Part shown: positions 7,222-13,095 of the stretch, in pieces
How positions within the stretch are numbered: the stretch's first letter is position 1
How the letters are laid out: each line of letters starts with the position of its first letter
From: Methylotenera_A sp031379885
GTDB taxonomy: Bacteria; Pseudomonadota; Gammaproteobacteria; Burkholderiales; Methylophilaceae
NCBI GenBank assembly: GCA_031379885.1
Contig: JANNFN010000110.1
Coordinates: 1-13,095 of the forward strand
Reading direction: 5' to 3'
DNA: 13,095 bases
Made by a program: the position numbers and the translations under genes
The notes under the pieces: generated by a model
Seen by the model: the letters and a program-made list of their open reading frames with translations, nothing else
Told to the model about the DNA's origin: nothing
Databases searched by the model: none

Positions 7222-8262
7222 ATGGCATTGGTATTCAAGCAAGAAACTTTCCGGGATGACTACCGTTATAGTAATTCACCGTCGGGAATCAAGCGCTTCC
7301 CTTTCCCTTTCGCAGAAGACCAATACATGTACTCGGTTAATATAGAGCCGCATGGCAAGGGTAAGCAGGGGTCTGTAAACGAGTACGCATTTGATGTAGA
7401 TGAGCATTATGTAGCCGAATGCATCGACAAAGATATTACGCTGAAGCAAGACCCGGGCCGCTATGAGTCTTTACCACATATGATGGATGCGCAATGGGAT
7501 TTTTTAGAGCTGACTATGGAATCGCATGCACAAGATTACCCAGACCATTTTACTTTACAAAAAAATGGTTTAAATTGGACTTGGGAAAATAAACCTTTAG
7601 GTATAAAAGACAGCTTTGTATTTGGCGATTGTTCTACTTTGCCGATGGAGCCTTTTGAATATATGGGGAGGCAAGTGCAGGGGGATTTTGTTTTGCTCGA
7701 TCAGCGAGATGAAACCTTGTATGCCGATGCCGGTTTTATTACGAGTCAAGCAGATTGGTCTCTTGCTTTTAATATTGGCATGTCATGGAAAGAATGGCAC
7801 GGTCCAGTTCCGCGTGTTACCGAATTAGGTGTCATGGATCGCGCTTTAAAATACCTACTGAATCTGCAACTTGGTAGCCCAGTAAGAAGGCTGAACTGGA
7901 CCATGACAATTAATCCGCGCTTAGATACTTCGCCCGAAAATTACCCGTTTTGGGGAGGGGATAGAAATAAAGTGAATAAGGACAATGTGGGCGATTTGGT
8001 ACATTTGCGTGTTGAGCTGCAAGCCTTGTTCAGACTGCCTCGCAGCAACGCGATTGTATTCGTTATACGCTGTTATTTGATTAATTTAAAAGAAATCGCA
8101 ACGTATCCACGTTGGTCTAAACGCCTACATCGCGTACTGAAGGGCTTGCATCCAGATTTAATTGAATATAAAGGACTCACTAAATTTCACCCCATAGCAG
8201 TTGATTGGCTTTCAAAGTTTGATGATGGAGCCACTATTGCGGTGGGAACTCAGCCTGAATAA
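7222..8262 (+). CDS. Haem-dependent oxidative N-demethylase, DUF3445 haem subunit
   Basis: This 346-residue protein belongs to the DUF3445 family. In the Pseudomonas mendocina dimethylamine enzyme, that family forms a PAS-like haem subunit that carries out oxidative N-demethylation. Family-like stretches are GDFVLLDQR to EWHGPVP (about 154-197), RRLNWTM (222-228) and LRVELQALFRLPRSNAIVF (262-280). No signal peptide or membrane segment is visible, so it is cytoplasmic. The ATG at 7222 has AAGG at 7210-7213 as a ribosome binding site. It sits 76 bp after the reductase gene, with a hairpin between. Its order (after the reductase) may differ from characterised clusters, and the folate-binding fourth subunit is not in the window. 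Substrate is inferred as dimethylamine or a related secondary amine. I left the symbol blank because letters vary between published clusters. Confidence 0.85.
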   Translation: MALVFKQETFRDDYRYSNSPSGIKRFPFPFAEDQYMYSVNIEPHGKGKQGSVNEYAFDVDEHYVAECIDKDITLKQDPGRYESLPHMMDAQWDFLELTMESHAQDYPDHFTLQKNGLNWTWENKPLGIKDSFVFGDCSTLPMEPFEYMGRQVQGDFVLLDQRDETLYADAGFITSQADWSLAFNIGMSWKEWHGPVPRVTELGVMDRALKYLLNLQLGSPVRRLNWTMTINPRLDTSPENYPFWGGDRNKVNKDNVGDLVHLRVELQALFRLPRSNAIVFVIRCYLINLKEIATYPRWSKRLHRVLKGLHPDLIEYKGLTKFHPIAVDWLSKFDDGATIAVGTQPE

Positions 8263-8272
8263 AAACATATAT

Positions 8273-9643
8273 TTAGTACGGAATTGATTTTAAGCTGTTA
8301 ACGCTATATTGATGTTTGGGGATTTCAGTAATAAATCCTTCTAGGGCTAGCAACTCGCCAGTACTAGAAAAGATTCCTCTGCCATGTTCTTGTACTAGTT
8401 TAGTTTCACCTTTTCTAGTAATGATACGGAAGATGAGCTTAAATTCTTTGTCTACGCTAATTTGTTGATTTACAGATTCCCATACGTCAGACCTATCATC
8501 TGGATGAATGATTAAGTTCCAGGTTAGATTTGGGTCGTTAATTAATTGCAAGGGATCATAGCCTGTGACATCGATGCAGCCTTCGCTCACGAATTCAAAC
8601 TTCCAAGAGCGGTCATTTTTACAACGATAGACCATGCCTGGAATATTGTTCAAAAGAGAATTTAAAGCGCGTTTGTTGGCATGCTGGGTAGCATCTGCCT
8701 CTTTATTACGCTGAATATCTATCATAGTGCCAATAACACCAGTACTTTCTCCAGCTGAAGTGGATGTGGTTTTTGCTCTTAGCCTTACCCAGTTTGGATG
8801 TCCTCTTGATGAAAGTAGTCTGGTTTCTAGTGTAGAGTGTGTTCTTTTACCTTGTGTAAGTGAATCGAGTCTGGCCTTGAGAGTTGGTTTGTCTTCAGGG
8901 TGGCAAAAGTCTATAAGTAACTTACCAACGCAATGTTTAACTTTGTAGTCAAGTAAACTTTCCCATGCCGGATTGATAAAGATGATTTCTCCTTCGGCGC
9001 TAAGTTGAAAAACAATTTCTTCTAATCTGTCCATTATTGAGTGATAGTTGAATTGCGATTCGAAATCATCACTCAAAGGGTTAATGGCAGAAATGGGAGT
9101 GAACTGGAATAATATCGAATTATCTTTAAAACCTTCACGCATTTTAGATAGACTGACCTTTGATGGCAGAATAGTACCATCTGCGCAAATTAAACGAATA
9201 GTTGTAGGGTTCTCTTTGGATTTATCTAGTGAGGTTTCCGCCGATAATTCAGCAAAATTTTGATGGTCTGCAGGGTGTATTAGATTTGTGAGTGGCATGC
9301 CTATAAGTTCATCTGCCATGCCCGTCATGCCAAGTATTTGTAAGAATGGCGTGTTTACAAACTTAACTATGTATCCTTCAAGCATAGCAGCAGGAGATGA
9401 TATAGCTTCAGAAAACTCCTTACCCCATGAAGCGTCAAGGGGTAAGGAGCGACGTGTGTTTTTAGATTTTGAGGAAAATAGAGGTTGTAAAACAATAAGG
9501 ATAGCTACAGAAAATATTGCTACAGCAGTAGAAATAAGCATCACAATTTGTAATAAAAATGGGCCTTGAATGTTGTACCATGAGCCAAGTACCAACAAGA
9601 AAATAATGCTAATAACTAACGTTGAAAAAATGAATATACTCAT
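8273..9643 (-). CDS. Membrane protein with three PAS domains and no output domain
   Basis: This 456-residue protein starts with two hydrophobic segments (about 3-21 and 28-54), the first possibly a signal anchor, joined by a very short loop. Three PAS domains follow at about 85-185, 201-311 and 324-441. PAS3 looks like the PAS_3/PAC type (WNLIIHPDDR, RIITRKGE). The protein ends about 15 residues after PAS3, with no kinase, GGDEF, EAL, HTH or methyl-accepting domain. Membrane PAS proteins normally carry one, so this is either a stand-alone sensor acting through a partner or a gene that lost its 3' end. It converges on the DUF3445 gene with a 10-bp gap and diverges from the NarX-like kinase gene across 55 bp, which suggests a functional link with that kinase. 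The signal is unknown. Confidence 0.8.
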   Translation of the reverse strand: MSIFIFSTLVISIIFLLVLGSWYNIQGPFLLQIVMLISTAVAIFSVAILIVLQPLFSSKSKNTRRSLPLDASWGKEFSEAISSPAAMLEGYIVKFVNTPFLQILGMTGMADELIGMPLTNLIHPADHQNFAELSAETSLDKSKENPTTIRLICADGTILPSKVSLSKMREGFKDNSILFQFTPISAINPLSDDFESQFNYHSIMDRLEEIVFQLSAEGEIIFINPAWESLLDYKVKHCVGKLLIDFCHPEDKPTLKARLDSLTQGKRTHSTLETRLLSSRGHPNWVRLRAKTTSTSAGESTGVIGTMIDIQRNKEADATQHANKRALNSLLNNIPGMVYRCKNDRSWKFEFVSEGCIDVTGYDPLQLINDPNLTWNLIIHPDDRSDVWESVNQQISVDKEFKLIFRIITRKGETKLVQEHGRGIFSSTGELLALEGFITEIPKHQYSVNSLKSIPY

Positions 9644-9698
9644 TCAGTTAGGCCTAAATTATGACAATACGTAGAGTATAAAAAGAAGTAGAGAAAAA

Positions 9699-11525
9699 AT
9701 GCAGAAAATTTTTAAATTTCTTAAAAAAATACGAGAGTTTGTTAAGAAGCATAAGCTTTACGCAAATCTACATGCACTAGTCGTTTCTATGGTGCTGTCG
9801 GTTTTATTGATGCAGACAGGTTCTCTTTTCCTACTTAATTATATTCCCAATCATCTTTCAATTATTCATCGTGCATATCAAGAACAAACCTACTGGAAGC
9901 TTAATCTATATCGATTAGAAAACGGTTCGAATACTAAAAGCGATGGTTTTTCTCATAAAGACTTACTTGATGATTCAGTCTATCACTGGGCTAAAAATCA
10001 AAAAGATACTGGTCTAGCTAATGCTTATGAACGCTTAAAAATTTCACAGCAACAATTTGACAGTGCAGTAGTATTAGGATATTCCAAAGAAATCCAAATA
10101 GACAAATGTAAGTCAATTATATCTGCCTATGGTGGATTTCTATCTGTAGCTGAAAACGATGTGCTTATCAAACAAGCCATAGTTTCTTTACTGCAACTTG
10201 TCAGCTTGTTTTTAGTTTTTTGTATCGCCGCAAGTGTCATGCTTACTTCGTGGGATATTTTAATTAATAGGCTTGAGAAAATTATTGCATACTTCCCAAA
10301 AGAACAGTCTTCTGTGTCGAAAGAAAATGAATACGATGATGAGCTAGAGGAATTAGAAATAAATGTGGCAAAAATGTCTGCAAGGCTTGATGGAATTCAG
10401 GTAGAAACAAAATGGGCTAATAAAAATAGCGCAGAAAAAGTTAGAAAAATGATTCTTTCGCAAGAATTTTTACTCAAGCTAGCTAATTTAGTTGGCAGTT
10501 CTGAGTTAACTGAACAAACCATAAAGAAAACACTTGCGTCCCTTGAACAAGTTTTAAATGTAAGCAATGTAGCATTAGTTTTTAGTGAAAATGGTTCTCG
10601 TATAACAGCGCAACGGGCGTTATTTTCAAATGCATGGCCACTTTCTTTTGACGAAGACATGTTTAATGAAACCGAAGCAGCTAATTCGACAAGTCACTCA
10701 ACCAAGCTGGTAAAAGGTCAGAGTGTTCAATGTGCCATGCTACCATTGTTAAGTCCTAGCGGATGGATTGGCATTTTGCTTTTAGAAACAGCAACAGATC
10801 GTTATTTTGATGAATCCGAATGGCAGCTCTTTGAAGTGACTGCTCAACTGATAGCCAATTCTATTGGTTATCAAGCTAGAGAACAAGAAAGCAGACGAGT
10901 GGCGCTACTTGAAGAAAGAGCCGCTATTGCAAGAGAACTTCACGACTCTCTGGCGCAGTCACTTTCCTATATGAAGTTTCAACTTGCGCGATTACAAACT
11001 GTTTTTGGGCATCAAGTGCTTAAATCAGGTGCCGATGAAATTGTTAATGATTTGCGAGTGGGCTTAGATAATGCTTATCGCGAACTGCGTGAGTTATTAA
11101 CAACATTCAGAGTTCAGATGGATGTGCGCGGACTCGATTATGTGCTTGAGGAAGCAATCGAAGAGTTTTCCCAGAGATCTAGTTTAAATATTACGCTCGA
11201 TAATCGGCTTCAAGAATGTAAATTGAGCGTGAATGAGGAGTTTCATCTTTTACACGTCGTTCGCGAAGCATTATCAAATATTGTCCGTCATTCAGGTGCT
11301 AAAAAAGTTAATATTGCACTACTTTACCAAGCTACAGGAGATATCATTGTGACTATAGATGATGATGGTACAGGGTTTACATTTGATGAAAATAAACCTC
11401 ATCATTATGGGCTAGCTATAATGACAGAGCGTGCATACTGTCTAGGCGGAAAAATCGACATACTGCCCAGGCGAAAAGGTGGCACACGTGTCAGATTGTT
11501 GTTTCGTCCAAAACAACATATTTAA
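9699..11525 (+). CDS. NarX/NarQ-type sensor histidine kinase
   Basis: This 608-residue kinase has the NarX layout and size. TM1 is at about 25-48, a periplasmic domain at 50-158, TM2 at 159-184, a HAMP-like linker follows, then a GAF-like domain at about 250-400. The HisKA_3 dimerisation helix (ERAAIARELHDSLAQSL) has the phospho-acceptor H415. The HATPase domain has N527 in REALSNIVRHS, DDDGTGF at 554-560 and HYGLAIMTERA, close to the NarX/NarQ pattern. The usual nitrate-binding P-box (DAxxINxAGxLRMQSYRL) is not recognisable. The matching place reads IIHRAYQEQTYWKLNLYRL, keeping only the YRL end. The response regulator gene follows by 44 bp. The kinase class is certain, nitrate as ligand is not. 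Confidence 0.88.
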   Translation: MQKIFKFLKKIREFVKKHKLYANLHALVVSMVLSVLLMQTGSLFLLNYIPNHLSIIHRAYQEQTYWKLNLYRLENGSNTKSDGFSHKDLLDDSVYHWAKNQKDTGLANAYERLKISQQQFDSAVVLGYSKEIQIDKCKSIISAYGGFLSVAENDVLIKQAIVSLLQLVSLFLVFCIAASVMLTSWDILINRLEKIIAYFPKEQSSVSKENEYDDELEELEINVAKMSARLDGIQVETKWANKNSAEKVRKMILSQEFLLKLANLVGSSELTEQTIKKTLASLEQVLNVSNVALVFSENGSRITAQRALFSNAWPLSFDEDMFNETEAANSTSHSTKLVKGQSVQCAMLPLLSPSGWIGILLLETATDRYFDESEWQLFEVTAQLIANSIGYQAREQESRRVALLEERAAIARELHDSLAQSLSYMKFQLARLQTVFGHQVLKSGADEIVNDLRVGLDNAYRELRELLTTFRVQMDVRGLDYVLEEAIEEFSQRSSLNITLDNRLQECKLSVNEEFHLLHVVREALSNIVRHSGAKKVNIALLYQATGDIIVTIDDDGTGFTFDENKPHHYGLAIMTERAYCLGGKIDILPRRKGGTRVRLLFRPKQHI

Positions 11526-11569
11526 GAATAATACTTACAATAAACCAATTTATTTATTGAGAGGGAAAG

Positions 11570-12208
11570 ATGGAAAAACCAACAACGGTAATCATTGTAG
11601 ATGATCATGCTTTATTTCGTAAAGGAGTCAGTCAAATGATATCTACGGATGCTGATTTTTTAGTCATTGGTGAAGCAGCTTCAGGGGCTGAGGGTCTATT
11701 ATTAGTAGAAAAGCTAAGGCCAGACTTAGTATTGATAGATCTCAACATGAAAGGCATGAATGGCTTACAAACTCTCACACAAATTAAAGAAAAAGAACTT
11801 GAGTCGCGTTGCATTGTTTTAACAGTGTCGGATGCAGAGGGTGATTTGCTAGAAGCACTTCGCGCTGGCGCTGACGGTTACCTACTAAAAGATATGGAAC
11901 CAGAAGACCTTTGTTCAAGCCTTAAAAAGGCAATGTCTGGTGTTACTGTTTTACATGAAAGTCTTACTGAAATCCTCAAAAATGCACTTATGCATCCCAC
12001 TCTCAGTAGAAGTGAAGAAGAAGTATCTCTTACAGAGAGGGAAAGAGAGATACTAGAATGTTTGACTAAAGGCCTTAACAATAAGACTATCGCTAGAGCT
12101 TTGGGTATTAGCGATACTACTGTGAAGGTGCATATTAAACACCTATTAAGTAAATTGAAATTAACAAGTCGACTTGAAGCGGCAGTGTGGGCACATAATA
12201 AGAAATAG
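11570..12208 (+). CDS. narL: NarL-type response regulator
   Basis: This 212-residue LuxR/NarL-class regulator is the partner of the preceding kinase. The receiver domain has D11-D12, phospho-acceptor D57, T85 and K107, and GADGYLLKDMEPEDL closely matches E. coli NarL as I recall it. The linker runs to about 150. The HTH domain (LTEREREILECLTKG) ends with the recognition helix TTVKVHIKHLL. K186, V187 and K190 match the NarL residues that contact DNA, so the target should be TACYNMT-type heptamers like those at 5485-5500. GAGGG at 11561-11565 is the ribosome binding site. E. coli NarL is of similar length, so the protein looks intact. It could be a paralogue not tied to respiration, since no nitrate reductase gene is here. 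Confidence 0.88.
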   Translation: MEKPTTVIIVDDHALFRKGVSQMISTDADFLVIGEAASGAEGLLLVEKLRPDLVLIDLNMKGMNGLQTLTQIKEKELESRCIVLTVSDAEGDLLEALRAGADGYLLKDMEPEDLCSSLKKAMSGVTVLHESLTEILKNALMHPTLSRSEEEVSLTEREREILECLTKGLNNKTIARALGISDTTVKVHIKHLLSKLKLTSRLEAAVWAHNKK

Positions 12209-12297
12209 CTTATCCCACCAAAATGGCTATTTATACAAAATTTCTTACGCCGTAATAATTGGGTATATTTTTTACTGGTTTTAGGTATTTACAACTT

Positions 12298-12630
12298 ATG
12301 GAAATAGTAAAAGTATTTGGCTTGTTTGTACTCACTGCAATCGCAGAGATTGTTGGTTGCTATCTTCCTTATCTTTGGCTAAAACAGGAGGGCTCCGTTT
12401 GGCTTCTTATTCCCGCAGGGTTTAGCCTTGCTCTGTTTGCTTGGCTATTAACGCTTCACCCTAGTGCCGCAGGTCGTATTTACGCCGCTTACGGAGGTGT
12501 TTATATCAGTGTTGCTATTATGTGGTTATGGTTGGTAGATTCCATAAAGCCTACATTCACTGATTGGCTGGGAGTATTAGTGTGCTTGCTGGGTATGGCA
12601 ATCATCATGATTGGTGCTAGGCATACATAA
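12298..12630 (+). CDS. YnfA/UPF0060 family small membrane protein
   Basis: This 110-residue protein has four hydrophobic segments and matches the YnfA/UPF0060 family. Characteristic parts are EIVGCYLPYLWLK, WLLTLHPSAAGRIYAAYGGVY and a C-terminal DWLGVLVCLLGM. The family is distantly similar to small multidrug resistance transporters, but its substrates are not firmly known. I chose the ATG at 12298 because it aligns with the family start. An in-frame TTG at 12259 would add 13 residues unlike the family. No strong Shine-Dalgarno is visible (AGG about 12 bp upstream). The gene lies 89 bp after narL and looks independent of the amine genes. Confidence 0.88.
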   Translation: MEIVKVFGLFVLTAIAEIVGCYLPYLWLKQEGSVWLLIPAGFSLALFAWLLTLHPSAAGRIYAAYGGVYISVAIMWLWLVDSIKPTFTDWLGVLVCLLGMAIIMIGARHT

Positions 12631-12738
12631 CTGAACAATTAATCTACGCTTGGCTATTGCCACAACAACAAAGTGCAACGTGTTAGCTTTTGAGTGTTTT
12701 CATAGGGTAGACTTTGCCCCGTCAATAGAGCTCTCTAG

Positions 12739-12772
12739 TTACCAGTGGCTACTTTTCATGAAACCTCCTAAC
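12739..12772 (-). other. Strong Shine-Dalgarno with a six-codon mini-ORF (possible truncated gene start)
   Basis: On the minus strand TTAGGAGGTTTC stands directly before an ATG (12757-12759) that opens the mini-ORF MKSSHW-stop. Beyond the TAA the same frame stays open for 12 codons (LESSIDGAKSTL) before the next stop. This could be a decayed gene start, a leader peptide or chance. I do not recognise any family. Confidence 0.25.
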
Positions 12773-12839
12773 AAATTGATTAAATATGGATAATTTGCCA
12801 TTTCACAAAACTAGACATAATTGAATATTGAATTTTTTT

Positions 12840-12909
12840 GTTCCGCAAAAAAGAAAGAGCAGCGTGTTTACTAGGTGTAAATTGTATTAAGTAGACGCTT
12901 TTGCGGAAC
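12840..12909. repeat. 70-bp inverted-repeat element
   Basis: GTTCCGCAAAA at 12840-12850 and TTTTGCGGAAC at 12899-12909 are perfect 11-bp inverted arms. Inside, GCGT (12862-12865) pairs with ACGC (12895-12898) and TACT (12869-12872) pairs with AGTA (12890-12893), giving a larger imperfect stem with a 17-nt loop. It has no coding potential. It could be a miniature transposon-like element, a recombination site or a structured RNA. The outer arms do not fit the RYYYAAC/GTTRRRY ends of integron attC sites. Confidence 0.5.
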
Positions 12910-12954
12910 TAAAATAGCCTTGTAAGGCAATCCAGTATTGAATATTTGGTGTGA

Positions 12955-13000
12955 ACTTTTAATCCGTTTGTCGTGGGTTCGATCCCCGCACGCCCTACCA
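12955..13000 (+). pseudogene. tRNA-Lys 3' fragment (anticodon loop to CCA)
   Basis: The sequence from 12955 reads as the 3' part of a tRNA-Lys gene. It has anticodon loop CTTTTAA with anticodon TTT, anticodon stem 3' strand TCCGT, T-arm GTGGG-TTCGATC-CCCGC, acceptor strand ACGCCCT, discriminator A and an encoded CCA. No D-arm or 5' acceptor strand lies upstream, and similarity stops at the anticodon stem. A break in the anticodon stem-loop is a typical crossover position for tyrosine integrases, so this is probably an att remnant. A strong terminator follows. Confidence 0.8.
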
Positions 13001-13006
13001 AATATT

Positions 13007-13036
13007 AAGCCTAGTCAGAAATGACTAGGCTTTTTT
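13007..13036 (+). terminator. Rho-independent terminator behind the tRNA-Lys fragment
   Basis: AAGCCTAGTCA at 13007-13017 and TGACTAGGCTT at 13022-13032 form a perfect 11-bp stem closed by a GAAA tetraloop. The T-run continues to 13036. This is a textbook intrinsic terminator and was probably the terminator of the original tRNA-Lys gene. Confidence 0.9.
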
Positions 13037-13039
13037 GTT

Positions 13040-13045
13040 TATAAT
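13040..13045 (+). promoter_or_regulatory. -10 element of the downstream tRNA promoter
   Basis: TATAAT is a perfect -10 hexamer that ends 19 bp before the tRNA 5' end. No good -35 hexamer is present at 16-18 bp spacing, where the terminator stem lies. Confidence 0.5.
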
Positions 13046-13064
13046 GCTTACAGTTGCAACTGAT

Positions 13065-13095
13065 GGGGTGTTAGCTCAGCTGGTAGAGCAGTGGA
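13065..13095 (+). tRNA. 5' part of a tRNA gene cut by the window end (probably tRNA-Lys)
   Basis: GGGGTGT (acceptor strand) is followed by TA, D-stem GCTC, loop AGCTGGTA, GAGC, A26 and GTGGA, the anticodon stem 5' strand. This is the standard first 31 nt of a bacterial tRNA. The anticodon is outside the window. Lys is likely because the adjacent 3' fragment is tRNA-Lys and can pair with these arms through wobbles, but other isotypes are possible. Confidence 0.8.

Larger units (their letters stand above)
12631..12954. other. Gene-free stretch after the ynfA-like gene
   Basis: About 325 bp carries no convincing gene on either strand. It contains a minus-strand mini-ORF with a strong Shine-Dalgarno (12739-12772) and an inverted repeat (12840-12909). 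It also has a small GCCTT/AAGGC hairpin (12917-12928) and two copies of TATTGAAT (12826-12833 and 12936-12943) flanking the inverted repeat asymmetrically. The mix looks like debris next to a tRNA integration site, which is inference. Confidence 0.5.

Noticed and set aside
12203..12232. Inverted repeat AAATAGC/GCTATTT over the narL stop codon as a terminator
   Set aside because: The stem is only 7 bp and AT-rich, the loop is 16 nt, and no T-run follows.
12276..12290. NarL-type half sites TACTGGTTTTAGGTA before the ynfA-like gene
   Set aside because: TAC and GTA are 9 bp apart instead of the 10 needed for a 7-2-7 site.
12840..12909. Integron attC site
   Set aside because: The outer arms (GTTCCGC/GCGGAAC) do not match RYYYAAC/GTTRRRY in the right orientation, and no integrase is present.
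1..13095. CRISPR array, transposase or phage genes
   Set aside because: No regularly spaced direct repeats and no recombinase, transposase or phage structural motifs were found in any main reading frame.

Overview
The window is AT-rich (by eye about 40% GC) and most likely comes from a methylotrophic betaproteobacterium of the Methylophilaceae (Methylotenera/Methylophilus type). The main reason is the ETF pair. Its subunit lengths (264 and 321 aa) and its sequence, as I remember the family, resemble the electron-transferring flavoprotein of Methylophilus methylotrophus W3A1, the partner of trimethylamine dehydrogenase. No database search was possible, so the taxon is an inference.

Region 1 (2-5409, + strand) is an electron-transfer operon. 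It encodes a membrane Fe-S ETF:quinone oxidoreductase of the DgcB/EtfD type, a protein built almost entirely of leucine-rich-repeat-variant (LRV) repeats, then EtfB and EtfA. Region 2 (5410-8262, + strand) starts with a 183-bp regulatory gap and then encodes three subunits of a haem-dependent oxidative N-demethylase / dimethylamine monooxygenase: a DmmA-like protein, an FMN/2Fe-2S reductase and the DUF3445 haem subunit. Together the two regions look like a methylamine-oxidation locus. An upstream dehydrogenase (not in the window) would reduce ETF and the membrane protein would pass electrons to quinone, while the Dmm enzyme would oxidise dimethylamine with O2 and NAD(P)H.

Region 3 (8273-12208) is sensory. 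It holds a minus-strand membrane protein with three PAS domains and no output domain, divergent from a NarX-like histidine kinase and a NarL-like response regulator. The regulator keeps the NarL DNA-contact residues, and the gap in front of dmmA holds a perfect 16-bp palindrome, TACTACTTAAGTAGTA, that fits the NarL 7-2-7 site. This suggests that nitrate or a related signal controls dimethylamine oxidation, and it is the most interesting observation here. The kinase's sensor region lacks the usual NarX/NarQ P-box, so the signal may not be nitrate.

Region 4 (12209-13095) holds a YnfA/UPF0060 membrane protein, then about 325 bp without a convincing gene but with an 11-bp perfect inverted repeat. 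It ends with a 3' fragment of a tRNA-Lys gene, a strong terminator, a promoter and the first 31 nt of another tRNA running off the window. The tRNA fragment looks like an attachment-site scar, so part or all of the window to its left could be an integrated island. No integrase or IS transposase is visible.
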